DNA from: Roridomyces roridus
Lineage: Eukaryota > Basidiomycota > Agaricomycetes > Agaricales > Mycenaceae
Reading direction: 5' to 3'
NCBI GenBank assembly: GCA_029378245.1
Contig: JARKIF010000010.1
Location: forward strand, 124,001-188,000
Length of the DNA stretch: 64,000 bases
Shown: positions 32,428 to 43,789 of the stretch, piece by piece
How the letters are laid out: every line of letters begins with the position of its first letter
Position numbering within the stretch: the first letter of the stretch is position 1
The notes under the pieces: model-generated
Database searches by the model: none
The model's input: only the letters and a program-made list of their open reading frames with translations
Told to the model about the DNA's origin: nothing
Program-made: the position numbers and the translations under genes

Positions 32428-33969
32428 TCACAAGGACCCGTACAACCAGCTCTCCCGTTGCCCGCGAGCCGCTGCACCCGATACCAATGAGAACTGAAAC
32501 CCGCCCTCTCGCAGTGCATCAAATTTGCTACTCGACGCAGCAATTTTGGGTGAATAAGAGGGCGAGAGGAGCGTAGCACTCCTCAATGCACACTCTGGCG
32601 CATTCCTCCGTGATTCCAGCATCTGGAGGTAGAGCTCATAGTCGATTTCTCCCACACAGAAGCCGAAATGGATAGCGCGCAGCTGCGGTGCCACGGTGGT
32701 GTCTTCGCTCAAAAGCATGGCAAAGTAGCGATCGAAATTCTTGCCGTCAAGGAATATGAGCTCGGTGATGGACGGGCACTCGAGTAGGATATGCACCGCC
32801 TCCTCGGGGCGTATCTGGCCTTTGATGCAGAGCTTGCGGATGGAGCAGGATGAGCGTTTCACGAAGTCCGAGATGCACTGATGAGTGCGACCGTTGCCCT
32901 CGTGGGCGCGGATGGCCAGCTCTTCCAGCGCAGGAGCTTCAAAGTAGTCCAAAGACTCGGGCAGCTCGATGTACAGACGCTTGAGCTCCCGCATCAAAGC
33001 TGCGTCGTAGAAATGTATCTGGGTTCCACTGCAGGCCTTGACGCGTGCCTCGATGAGATGTGGCATGGAATCGAGCAATTCACGGTGATTATCCCTGTGA
33101 ATGTCGAAGTCATATCTGGTGATGTGGTTTTGAGGCGAAAACCAGACTCCGGCGAGGAATGCACTAGAGAGTGAGACGTCTGTCAGAGACGACGCTGTTT
33201 GGAAACAGTCGAGGGTAGCGTCCATCGAATAGGATGAATCATTGTACCATCCCAGTCGTAGCCTCTGTAGCGCCGGAAGGTTGTCTCGAAGAGCTTCCAC
33301 ACGAGGAAGCAAAGCCCAGGTTAAAGAAAGGCTGAGCTCTTCCCAGCGAGCGGAATGCTTCGATAGCAACTTGAAGAGGTTAAGTTGAGGGGTGGGATCC
33401 TCGGTGTCATGTCCGTTAAAATGAATCTGCAGTGCTCGAGCACGCTGGACTTGAGTCTGTATCATCAACGATCGCGAACGATAGCGTGAGATCTGACCGC
33501 CGCCGACGTGAACCAGTGACCACAACGACGGGGCCGAGAGAGCGATTTCTCTCCAGCGCCGGCTGACCCATGTCAAAGTCCAAGGACTATTCCTCACTTG
33601 CGACCGGAACGACCAGCAGGCAAGATCATCGGACGAGGGTAGAGTCCAACTGAATATAAGGCAGAGGATCTCGGGTGGCATCCGCCTCAAGCAGGATAGT
33701 ACCCTGGCATTCTTCCTGCGATACTCGTGCAGGGAAGTACGCTCCTCGGATAGCACTTTGAGTCGTTCCTGCAGCCGCGAAATCTCATCCTCGAGATATT
33801 CCAAACGCTCATCGGTCTTGGAAACGATGCCGTGGACGTATACGAACTCGTGGTTTTCTGGATGCTCGTTTGTGTTCATCAGAATGGAATGCCTCGGCAG
33901 GCTCTCAATCTCTGCGGCGACGGCTGGGGCTTTGGTAGGGGCGCCGCATTGGGAGCAAAGGGATGCCAT
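32428..33969 (-). CDS. F-box protein with N-terminal coiled coil
   Basis: 513 residues in one frame. The order is a short Cys-containing start (SLCSQCGAPTK), a coiled coil (DERLEYLEDEISRLQERLKV) and the F-box CLRRMPPEILCLIFSWTLP with SPWTLTWVSRRWREIALSAP. An LRR-like C-terminal half follows (SARWEELSLSLTWALLPRVE; ECPSITELIFLDGKNFD). This coiled coil plus F-box layout is common in agaricomycete expansions; the role is presumably SCF substrate recognition. It is the intact counterpart of the transposon-split gene at 15974-18813. Confidence 0.83.
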   Translation of the reverse strand: MASLCSQCGAPTKAPAVAAEIESLPRHSILMNTNEHPENHEFVYVHGIVSKTDERLEYLEDEISRLQERLKVLSEERTSLHEYRRKNARVLSCLRRMPPEILCLIFSWTLPSSDDLACWSFRSQVRNSPWTLTWVSRRWREIALSAPSLWSLVHVGGGQISRYRSRSLMIQTQVQRARALQIHFNGHDTEDPTPQLNLFKLLSKHSARWEELSLSLTWALLPRVEALRDNLPALQRLRLGWYNDSSYSMDATLDCFQTASSLTDVSLSSAFLAGVWFSPQNHITRYDFDIHRDNHRELLDSMPHLIEARVKACSGTQIHFYDAALMRELKRLYIELPESLDYFEAPALEELAIRAHEGNGRTHQCISDFVKRSSCSIRKLCIKGQIRPEEAVHILLECPSITELIFLDGKNFDRYFAMLLSEDTTVAPQLRAIHFGFCVGEIDYELYLQMLESRRNAPECALRSATLLSPSYSPKIAASSSKFDALREGGFQFSLVSGAAARGQRESWLYGSL

Positions 33970-34737
33970 CTACAGGGAGTTGAACGGGAATCTTCACTGG
34001 GACGCTGCTGTGGTCGTTGCGAATAAAGGGATGAACAAACAAGTTGCATCAACAATGTCATTTCTTTGCTTCAAAGTTCAAGCTCGGGTCGTGCGAGACA
34101 GCTCTCGCAATGATAATATAAAAATTCTCGGATGAGGTTTACTACAGCAACGACTGACGGAACCGCAAGGATACAGAGTGAGAACTCAGTTGGTCATTGG
34201 ACAGGGGTACTAGGTGAGTGGAGAGGCAGGGAGACTGCTGGACGTGTGCAATACTGCTGGCTGTGGCCCTGGATTGTCCATTCTGCACGACCGAATGTTC
34301 CTGTGTCGGATGGAATATGCAAGTTTCAGACATGCCGAGGAGAGTGGACGCCACGAGTTGCTTGCTGCCCTGAAGACGAGAACCGAGGCGAAAGTAAATA
34401 GCATGGGCTGACAGTATGCATTCTGTGCCTTCGTTCGACAGAAAATCAGGTCCATGGATTCGGTGACATAACACACCGGCGAAAATAGCGAGGGAAATTG
34501 GAAAATAGCGAGGTACATTGTATCCCAAGCTCAAGGAGATCGGAACAGTCATTGTGAACGCAGGGCGGGAGCTGGACCAGTGAAGGGCTGTTGCCAAGAC
34601 ACAATTGGAGACTGCGGCCACAACAAGTCCAAACTCTCTTTGTGCTGTGCACTGCCGACGTCGACCTCCCTTTCTTAAAGCCTCTTTTTTGTTTCACTTT
34701 CCCAACTCAAAACCTCCTTTGCAACCCTTCCCAACCA
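33970..34737. other. Intergenic stretch between divergent genes
   Basis: No supported exon. Contains the promoters of the F-box gene (minus) and the membrane protein (plus). GAAAATAGCGAGG(G/T)A occurs twice in a row near 34482-34514, a short direct repeat. Confidence 0.45.
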
Positions 34738-36189
34738 ATGGATACAAGACCTCCTCCTCCGCAAGGTGCGTCACTGCCGTTTTATTGAGCTATTGACTTA
34801 CGGATTCTCCACAGGTGAGACAATGGTGAAGCTTCTTCCTGGTGGCACAAGCTGACTTGGACTGGTCTCTCTTAGGCCGGGGCCGCGTTAACGTCTTCAA
34901 TCGCGTCTACAGAACGAATCTGAGACCTGTCATCGCCTCTTGTAAGCTCGAAAGTCTGGTCTCGCTGCAATTCAATCACACGACTCTCAGTGGCTGCTCT
35001 GAGTGCGCTTTGGTCGCTACTATCGTGCGTTTTGAGCTTCCCTGGTTCACCGCAATCTGACCTTTGATTCCAGCGCCGTATGTGACGCCACGCCCCTTGA
35101 CCCAACTCATCGCTCAAACTATGTTAGATTGGATTCTTCCGCAGCGTCAAACCCGACAAAGACGGTATGTCTCCAGCCCTCTCTTGCGAGTTCTACTAAA
35201 CGTTTCCAAGATGGTGTTGCCCGCCTTGCGACGTTCGCCATTGTTATCGGGGCGTTGTATATGGCCATGTTCGTCATTGAGGTGAGGCCGCCTCGCCGCA
35301 TAGTCGTTGCAGAGTCTTATTCATTGCAGACTATTGGTGTTATTGCCGCTGCCACGGTTTGTCGTTTTCCTGTCAACATCTCCCGTTTTTGATAGGCTGC
35401 GCACATAGCAACGTCTGGCTATAGTCCGTCTGTATGCGATCCTCTCATTCGTAGCGATCGCCCTCACCGTTGGCGGCGGGATCTTTGAAATCATTGTCCA
35501 CTTCACGGCAAAGGTATGTTTTCTTCATCATGCGTCTTCACACACTGAGTCGGATTAGTCCGACATCCTCAAAGCATGCACGGATTTCACAGAGGGTGAC
35601 ACCGTCGCCGTGTATCCCTTTGGCGTCTTCGGGCCTTCTCGCCACCAAGTCATAGATGCCCAAGATGCACAGGACTGGTGCAACAGTGCATTCGACCGGG
35701 GCTCATGGCAAGAAATCATCTCTCTCCTGCTCACCATCTGTACGTTCCCCTTTCTTTCCACCTTCTTTGTCTAATCTATCAAATCCAGTCCTCGTCTGCG
35801 CCTTCTCCGTCCTCTCATGGGGCTACTACCGCCAAGTCCTGGACCCCACGAGTATCATCAACCGCGTACCCAACAACCAAGTCCACCTCGTCGCACTCAA
35901 CGGACCGGGTTACTACAACGGTGGCGCACCCTACGGCGCATCTGTGCCCAACCTCGGATACGGGGCACCCTATGCGGGCCCACAAGGTCCCATGTACGCC
36001 CCGCCTCCAGGTGCGCCCCCGCCGCGTGGTGGATTCGCTCCTCCCGAGGGCAAGCCGTCAGGTCTCGCGGACAACAAGGGGCCTTCGTATGGCGAAGACG
36101 ACAAGGAGAATCCGTTTGCGGATTTCGATGAACGGACGGAGCGTGATGTGACCAGTCGTCCGGTGCCTGGTGGGCGTGATGCGTTCTAG
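34738..36189 (+). CDS. Four-helix membrane protein with Pro/Gly-rich tail
   Basis: Start MDTRPPPPQ, intron 34766-34815, then small exons (VNVFNRVYRTNLRPVIAS) whose joins are uncertain up to about 35165. Later exons are clear: DGVARLATFAIVIGALYMAM and FVIETIGVIAAAT, then LYAILSFVAIALTVGGGIFE, then DILKACTDFTEGDTVAVYPF and WCNSAFDRGSWQEIISLLL. A last helix (LLVCAFSVLSWGYYRQVLD) precedes a cytosolic tail rich in Gly/Pro/Tyr that ends GRDAF. The pattern is a basidiomycete tetraspan family of unknown function; an extracellular loop with two cysteines lies between helices 3 and 4. Confidence 0.72.
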
Positions 36190-36190
36190 A

Positions 36191-36216
36191 GAATGAATGA
36201 ATGAATGAATGAATGA
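36191..36216. repeat. (GAAT)n microsatellite
   Basis: About six GAAT units directly after the stop codon of the four-helix membrane protein. Confidence 0.85.
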
Positions 36217-36373
36217 TGGACTTGATCTATGCTATCACTACTTTCTGTATAATCCCCTTGTTGTAGTCAGAGACGAACTGAACGATTTACGACTGTATTT
36301 TTCTGCGGGATGCGTTGTTATACAAGCTACGAGTACACTTCCAAAGAGCCAAATAAGATACACGATATAATTA

Positions 36374-37962
36374 TCAAGGCAGACTGCGATCATGCTTGAC
36401 GACCACAGCGTCCAAATTCGTCGACTGGTTCGACATACGCTCCCATATAGGATCTACATCCGGTCCTTCGAGGTCCCCCGCGCCGTCCCAGCCCCAGCAC
36501 CACACTACATCAAATGAATTTAGACATGGAAGAGAAAACGGAGAACGCAAACGCACCATGCGACGGCCCAGGACCAAACTCCAACGCCTCACTCTCCTCC
36601 TCCGTAAACAACCTATCATGAGGACCGAACCAGGATCGGTCTTGCGGGTCCGTACGGGGGTCGTCGGGCAAGCCGCCCATACGCACGTACCCGCGGATGG
36701 CAGTCAGGTTGCGTCGTGGGGGGTGGATGATATCGAATACCCGCTGCTTGGAATCAGGATGGGAATAAAGAGAAAACCGAAGCACGTACGTGGTCATAAG
36801 CGAGCTTTACCCTTGGAACCATCATAATACGCCCATAGCCTGCATCCCAGTAGTCGTTGCAGATGAGCGAACATTCACTCGCACTGCATTCGCCCTCCGC
36901 GATATCCGCCATGCGGAACCGCACGTGTGGTGGAGAGTAAAACGGCGCGGGGTCAAGCACAGCGATCCCATTCCAGCAGCTCTGCACCTGGATCGGGAGA
37001 TGTCTCCGGAACCGGTCGTTTGACGGCCCGTGGTGGAAGATGCTCTCAAACGGCGCGTTCTCGAGCGCTGTGCCGTTGATATCACGCGCCACCCAGTTGT
37101 CGTAGAATACGGGCGAGCCGATCTCTTCATGGTACATGTAGTCGGCGGCGCAGGTGATACCCGCGTTGTTCGTCCGTGACTGCCAGATGAGCTCGAGCAG
37201 GTCGTCGACGCAAGGTAGAATGTCGTTCATAAACACGATGGTGTCAAAGTACTCGTTTTCGGCGTCACGAAGCTCGTGCAGCGGGACGAAGGCGGTGTTG
37301 CGGACCTCGGCAAGGTACTCGATACGGTGATTGAACGCACCACGCGTCCGGGTGGAGGAGCTGATCGTGACACGCATGCCAACACTCCGTGTGAGCGCGC
37401 CAAAGATGCGGAGGAGCGCTTTGGTCTGGTCGGTCGACCCGTTTTCGTAGATGGAGACGTAGACGTTGTGGTAGCCCAACACGGCGGCAACGCGGAAGAG
37501 CGTGGCGAAGAGGTCCGGGATAACGTCGAATGAATTGTACAGGTTGATTGCGAAAAAGTATTTGTGCTCTGCGCCATAGGCGGGCTCCACATTACCACCC
37601 AGACCGAACCAGGAGCTGCTCGAAGGCGACTTGTGGCCAATCAAGGAGGCGTAGCGCTCCCTGGCCTGTTGTTCGTAGAGGGGCTGGGTATCTCGCGTGC
37701 ATTCCTTGGTATAGTGTGGCGAAAGGGACGTGAGGAGGTGGAGTATGCGTTGCCGCTGCTTGAGGGTGGGCAGTTGGATGAGCTGGCGACTCTGCTGGCG
37801 TGGTTTTGCAACAATGGTGTACCCTCTCCACGTCGAGTTGGACGAAACGTTTGGCCAGGGCAGCAGACGCGAGACTAAAAGCCCAACTAGCACGCCAATA
37901 AGCAGGGCGACCAGCGTCGGGATCTTTCGTAGCTGGCCAGAGTTCCTGGACCTGCCATTCAT
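36374..37962 (-). CDS. GT69 mannosyltransferase, CAP59/CMT1-like
   Basis: Predicted Golgi type II membrane enzyme. Start MNGRSRNSGQLRK, then one transmembrane anchor at about residues 15-33. The catalytic domain has HKYFFAINLYNSFDVIPDLF, NVYVSIYENGSTDQTKALLR, EYLAEVRNTAFVPL, then FDTIVFMNDILPCVDDLLEL (the N-D/D-x-D-like site) and GITCAADYMYHEE, FYDNWVARDINGT and SCWNGIAVLDP. These are classic CAP59 family features; in Cryptococcus, members transfer alpha-1,3-mannose or act in capsule formation. Two introns near 36755-36785 and 36508-36555 lead to the C-terminus with NLTAIRGYVRMGGLPDDPRT and WERMSNQSTNLDAVVVKHD. The stop is at 36374. Confidence 0.87.
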
Positions 37963-38137
37963 GGCGGCGGGAAGAGAGGGGGGCCCGACTCACATTAGTG
38001 GCGTTCTATATTCTGGGAAGTGACTTGGTCAATGGTTCTCGATGTATTCCGAGCGAGAGGTTGAGAGCAAGCGACTGATTGAGAGCAAGATTGATCGCTG
38101 CATACCTCTTTCTCTGAGCTACACATTCGCCACTTTT

Positions 38138-39653
38138 ATGCGAGGATGCCCTGAACTTGGCAGACTGCCCAAGGCTCAGGCTTTAATTTCGTCCCTTCAT
38201 GTCAGTACCAAGTCCTCGCTCAAGACTCTACTCTCATTTTTTTTCAGTTTCGCAACCAGACCCCAGGAACTGCACCTCACCATGTCTTTGCAAAGAAGCT
38301 ACACAACCGAGAAAGCCGTCTAGACCCTACACATCCCGTCGAATATGCCCCCGGAAAGCAGCAGCCCATACTAACCGCGACTGGGACGACTGCCTTCACG
38401 CTTCGGGCAATCCCTATGGGCCTCCTCACGAAACCCATAGCCCCAATTCGCCCGTTGGAACCTTTCGACACGTGGGACGCCCGCGTCGCTCGTGGTGCGC
38501 CAAGTGGGACCGTCGCGGCCATGGCTTTGCATGACCCTCGTCCGAATCGACTGTCCATGTCGCTCCAGTTTTCCACTGTCAGCGGCTTTTACACGCACCA
38601 GCGCGTCCAGGTTTTACGTCGCTTCAAGACTGCCGTCAGTCACATCGTCATACGGAATGCGGATGTGCAGCAACTCGGTGGACAGAAGCGGCTTGTTTTT
38701 CGGGAGGAGGGAGCGAAGCCTGAGGAATGGATTTTGCAGGGTGAGTGAAAGGCTGCTGCATGCGCTTATTCTCGTGCTAATTTGCTGTAGGGTGGACGTA
38801 TCATGTTCGGCCAACCCTTGAGCTATATCGGATGCCCTACCCAGATTTGGTGGGCATTCTACGTCCCATGCTGCGCGATATCTGGACCCGCGGCATGAAG
38901 CTGGAGGAGCAGTGGACGGCGGCCTCCTTTTCCAAGCTCAAGCCTACGGTACCCGAATTACCACCGATAAAAACCCCGAAACAGCGGTCGTCTGCAGAGT
39001 CATCTCCCGAGCCCCGCAACGATGTGCAGAAAGAAAGTCCTGGCCTTGCCAGCGCTCGCCCCATCCCGTCTAAAAGGCGTAAAGGCGTAGCTTCAGTTGC
39101 CTCCCTACCCCCAATACCCGACTTTGATCCCTTTCCTTTCACTCCTGTACCCCCCGCTCCGACCCTGAGCCCGCCCGCGTTGCCTCCCCAAACCAAGTCC
39201 AAGTCCTCCAAACCCGTCAGTCTCTGCTGTTACCATTTTCCTTCTTTTCACTCACTCGTTCGCAGGTAAATTGGTGGGCAGTCGGGCGAGTTCTCGAAGC
39301 TGCTGTTGCCGATGGCGACTTCCAAGTAGGTGAAAATCCCTCCGTTTCCTTCAAACTGCTCACATTCTGAAGGGCCCGACACGGTGGAATCCCTCACCAC
39401 GCGCCGCACCTCCGCCAGCACAGGATTCAGTGGGTTGTCCTCTTCCCCTTCGAATTCTGTTCTAACGGTCCCACAGGTCCCTACCCAGACCACCTCTCCT
39501 GCCGCAGAGCCCTCTCCTGATTCGAATCGCGCTACTGTACAAGCAAAGCTCGCGGGTATGCTATTCCGCCCGCAGAGTGTTATTCGACCCGATCAGAAGG
39601 AGCGAGCTGCTGGGAAGATACCGCGGAGGATGCATCAGTTTGAGGACAACTAG
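38138..39653 (+). CDS. Conserved protein of unknown function (full-length parent of local fragments)
   Basis: Probable start MRGCPELGRLPKAQALISSL. An intron at about 38205-38248 leads to FRNQTPGTAPHHVFAKKLHN and HPVEYAPGKQQPILTATGTT, then FYTHQRVQVLRRFKTAVSHI with EEWILQG. An intron at 38740-38790 gives GWTYHVRPTLELYRMPYPDL and LRDIWTRGMKLEEQW. A Pro/Ser-rich linker with a basic SKRRKG motif follows, then short exons NWWAVGRVLEAAVADGDFQ, GPDTVESLTTRRTSASTGF and a C-terminus ending DQKERAAGKIPRRMHQFEDN. I do not recognise the family; the globular first half looks conserved, possibly organellar or RNA-related (guess only). Pieces of its 3' half recur at 29.6, 41.7 and 43.8 kb. Confidence 0.65.
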
Positions 39654-40019
39654 CTTGGACTGAGCGTTGGTTTGGATGACGGATAATTTGAACGCTGCTT
39701 TCGTCTGGATATGCGATCACGAGCCTCCATTGGCAGACCCCGACGGTAACGCCACCGAAGCCGCGGGAGCTCTGCTACGCCGACGATCCGGGTGTCGAGC
39801 GGTGCTTGGATTCAGCTTGGACGGAGTGTGCATGCAGCACTCCCCAATGTGGCATCGGAGCTTGTATCCTTATTTACAAAATTGAGGGTTCAAAAAATCA
39901 ATGCCATTGACTCTGAGAAAGAGAATCTGAGAGACAAAGACGAGCGTCGTTTACAAGGCTACAATGGATGGCTACAATACTTATACAACGGGGAAAGTGC
40001 ACGAAACAAGGTACAAAAG
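39654..40019. other. Intergenic stretch, nothing recognised
   Basis: Lies between convergent genes. A similar 3' flank (GATGACGGATAATT) follows the fragment at 42567, so the start of this stretch belongs to the duplicated unit. Confidence 0.45.
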
Positions 40020-41463
40020 TCAGACACCCATAATCTCAGGTGACGTCACATGGGCCACCATGGTGCTTCTCCACCTGTGGATGTCCTCCGTACGCTCCCT
40101 GATTGCTGCTTCACGTTGCGCAGCGTCCTCAGCTCGGCGCTGTTCTGCACTTGGAGACTGCGACCACAGGTGAAGGACCAATTGTTGTGCAAAGTCCACT
40201 TGACTGTCTTCGCCGAATGCGTCTTCATCTTCTGGTCCACCCATCGCATCTCCGTCATCCACTGCCCCCCCATCGACGTGTCCTGTCCCCTGTCTGGATG
40301 CGCGGCGCTCGCTTGTCTCCCTGAGCTGAGCCGCTGAACGTAGGTGCCGATCTGGGCCCAATTTCGCGGGGACCGGGACAGGGGGTCGAGTCATATTGGG
40401 ACGATGGTCGGGGGATAGGAACACCTGGCCCTTACCCCACCGGCGGATGGCGAGGACGGCATATGAATAGTGGAGAAGGATGCCTGACGGCCGCGATTTG
40501 TGGTTTGTGTGGAGGGGGAAGGCAGCGTCGACATTGAATCCGCCAAATAGCTTCTCAGCCTTGATTGCCGTCATGGTTTCATCCAACGTTTGAAGTGTAT
40601 AGCGGCACTCGGTGGGATATTTGTAGCCGGGTTCTAAATCAAAAATCGGTGCGGCTGCTTCGTGCATGTCTGCCATATCCAGGGCAGGGTTAGGGGTCTG
40701 CCGGCAATGAGGGTACGCACATCCCATAAACCAAATAACGCACTTTGATGATACCAAGGGAATTCATGGACCAATAGCGATGGATCATAGCACTCAGCGT
40801 AAAACCGTTTTGTACGGCATCGACGACGTTAAGTGGAGTTTCGTTGGGGTCGTAATCATCATCGTCCTCGTCGTCGTTGTAGCGGGCATCGAAAATGTGT
40901 TTAATCCACTACTTCAGGTTGAGAAAGCTGCATTGTGGCGGCGCAGTCGACATACCGCGTCCCCGACATGAAAATCGATGATATGATCGGCATCCGAGGC
41001 GTCAATTTCGTTGTTCGAGAAGATGCAACGCTTGTCCCGTTTTTTGACATCCTTTGTGAAATCGTTCAGGCGGTGACTGGTCACCGTGCCGATGGCTGAG
41101 CCGAGGACGGATCGGCGCAATATATCTGGGTACACAGCGCCCGGCGCGGGCAGTCCTGCGGTCCAAATATGAGCGATGTCGACGATTGGCAATATTAATC
41201 CAGTACAGACCCGCTGTGCTTGGATATGTGTAGTAATAAGTCGATCCGTCCACAATATCATGCTCGTAATCGACCTCGGGATCGGTACGTGAGGGGTGTA
41301 TGGTGCCTAGGACAGCGAGAATGACGAAGCCCAGGAAGCGCAAGTATTTCAGCGCCTTTCGGCAGTTTCGGGTGGTAACGGTAGTAGGAATCTCTAAGAA
41401 GAAGGAATCATCCTGCGGGGTGAGAATGAGGCGAATGTAGCCAGGTGGGACAGGCGTCGCCAT
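40020..41463 (-). CDS. HNH-type nuclease-like protein, copy 2 (apparently intact)
   Basis: Exon 1 reads MATPVPPGYIRLILTPQDDS and YLRFLGFVILAVLGTIHPS, a hydrophobic stretch. An intron at about 41167-41221 joins A-G to LPAPGAVYPDILRRSVLGS, then KKRDKRCIFSNNEIDASDAD-HIIDFHV, the HNH-like site (C-x-F-S-N ... D-H-I-I-D). A further intron (about 40907-40955) gives IKHIFDARYNDDEDDDYDPN, then DAVQNGFTLSAMIHRYWSMN. An intron at 40693-40740 leads to TPNPALDMADMHEAAAP, LFGGFNVDAAFPLHTNH and an acidic, Arg/Glu-rich helical C-terminus. An alternative upstream Met is at 41505. Unlike copy 1, no frame break is seen. The function is inferred only from the HNH-like motif. Confidence 0.72.
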
Positions 41464-41734
41464 TGGAGAATTGTTGGAGCTTGTGGAGGAAGTGAAGTGA
41501 GACAAGATTGATTACATAAGATTGATGGAGCGATTCTACTGAGTATCTTGTGAGTATCACAACCATTGAACCAACACGGAACACAACCCTCGCCGCTGCC
41601 TCGCCACTGCGAGGTTCAGAAGCCGCTCGTTTCCGAGTAGGTATGAAATCCCTAGGAATGTATTTTTCAGAGTGAGAAAGGCTACTACTTACCGGCGTTG
41701 TTCTTGCTGATTTGCTTGCTGTAGGGTGGACGTA

Positions 41735-42567
41735 TCCTATATCGGATGCCCTACCCAGAGCTGGTGGGCATTCTACGTCCCATGCTGCGCGATATCTGGA
41801 CCCGCGGCATGAAGCTGGAGGAGCAGTGGACGGTGGCTTCGTTTGCTAAGCTCAAGCCTTCGGTACCCGAATCACCACCGATACAAACCCCGAAAAAGCG
41901 GTCGTCTGCGTCTCCAGATTCCTCTCACTCACAAGCCCCGCGACGATGTGCAGAAAGACAGTCCTGACACTGCCGGCGCTCACCCCATTCCTTCCAAAAG
42001 ACGCAAAGGCGTAGCTTCAGTTGCCTCCCTACCCCCAATACCCGACTTTGATCCTTTCCCTTTCACTCCTGTACCCCCCGCTCCGACCCTGAGCCCGCCC
42101 GCGTTACCTCCCCAAACCAAGTCCAAGTCCTCCAAACCCGTCAGTCTCTGCTGCTACCATTTTCACTCACTCGTCGCAGGTAAATTGGTGGGCAGTCGGG
42201 CGAGTCCTCGAAGCCGCTGTTGCCGATGGCGACTTCCAAGTAGGTGAAACTCCCTCTGCCTCCTTCAAACTGCTCACATTCTGAAGGGCCCGACACGGTG
42301 GAATCCCTCACCACGCGCCGCACCTCTGCCAGCACAGGATTCGGTAGGTTGTTCTCTTGCCCTTCAAATCCTGTTTTGACAGTCTCACAGGTCCCTAACC
42401 AGTCCACCCCTCCTGCCGTGGAGCCCTCTCCTGATTCGAATCGTGCTACTGTACAAGCAAAGCTCGCGGGTATGCTATTCCGCCCGCAGAATGTGATTCG
42501 ACCCGATCAGAAGGAGCGAGCTGCTGGGAAGATACCGCGGAGGATGCATCAGTTTGAGGACAATTAG
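41735..42567 (+). pseudogene. 3' fragment of the conserved 38-kb protein gene, next to copy C
   Basis: Nearly identical to 38830-39653 (MPYPELVGILRPMLRDIWT ... SKRRKGVASVASLPPIPDFD ... GKIPRRMHQFEDN). It lacks the 5' half and has a frame shift near 41935, where SSPEPRNDVQKE of the parent becomes SHSQAPRRCAERQS. High identity, including introns, points to a recent duplication. Confidence 0.8.
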
Positions 42568-42683
42568 CTTAGACTGAGCATTGGTCTGGATGACGGATAA
42601 TTCGAACGCATTTTCGATTCCGCGGATATGCGATCACCTGGCTTGCAAATCCCCACTCCTATCCAAGTCTCACTTTCCCCTCA

Positions 42684-43535
42684 ATGCTGCCCCCCGAGCT
42701 GGTCGATCTCGTCGTGCGCCACGGCTGGGACTCTTTGTCGACGACCAACTATCGGCATGGGTACGCCATGACCCAGTGGATGCTCGTCAGCCATGAGTGG
42801 CTCAGAATCGTCGTACCCATCTTCTTGCAAGACTCTTGGATCACCTCCACCCCTCATATGTACTACATGTGCAATATGGCGAATTCCGTTCCTCCTTCCT
42901 ACATCTGCCGACTCGCAGGTATAATGGATGGCCGTGTCTACATCAAGGAGAACTGCCGCTCCCTGACCATCCCTGTGTACCAGGAGCTTCCAGAGGAGTT
43001 CGCCGCTCAATGCGCCGAACTCGTCGAGTACGCCCAGAACCCCGAGTGTACCGTCCTCATCAAAGACCTTCTGCCTGTAATCAAGAGAACATCGACCTTC
43101 CCCATCGACCCCTGTTTTGTTGCGTCTTTCATCCGGGACTACACACCCAACATCACGTCCCTGCATTTTATCCTCGTCGACTGCACCCCCGTCTTCTACC
43201 ACTGGGAGATGCCCAAAGTGGCGCGCTACTGGAGAACGGACCAATATCCGGAGACACTCACCGACCTGGGCATTACATTTGCCTACACTACCCCACCACC
43301 CGCACTCCTCCGGGACGCTCCGAGAGGGACATTCTTCCCCCCTCGCTCACCAGGAGATATACCCCCACTCCACAACTTTGCTGGAGTCAAGCGCTTGGTC
43401 GTGCGAGATGTACATGCAGATTTTATCGCGTTCATAACCACCGCGTGCCCCGTATTGGAGTGCATCGAGTCGACGCCTTGCGCCTACCACGTCGTGGGAT
43501 CTGCCGGTGCTTTCTACTCCTACTACGTCGACTAA
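42684..43535 (+). pseudogene. LPPEL F-box-like family, copy C (C-terminal deletion)
   Basis: Open from MLPPELVDLVVRHGWDSLS to TTACPVLECIEST. Relative to copy E, about 71 bp are missing between two CGACG motifs, which shifts the frame and ends the protein 22 residues later (AYHVVGSAGAFYSYYVD). The basic C-terminal tail of copy D is lost. It might still give a 283-residue protein, so pseudogene status is likely but not certain. Confidence 0.7.
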
Positions 43536-43789
43536 AGAAGGAAAAACATACCTTCTGGCGTCTTGTATCGTAAACGCAGTTGAGGCTGTGTCGTATTCGA
43601 CTCCCCAGGTGGTCGTACACTGGAAACACGGTCATCATCAGGAGACAGTCCCTACGTTCGAGCCTCTTCGAGCGGGAGTGAATGGGGTGCATGGAAGCCC
43701 AACATTTCCTGTACATACTTTAAATTAATATAGGGCATTGATGGCGCATCATGATTTTGCCACTGATGCGCCCTTCTTGACTTGTAATC

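Noticed and set aside
42681..43244. 187-residue minus-strand frame over copy C
   Set aside because: Mirror of the LPPEL coding strand; similar shadows occur over copies B and D.
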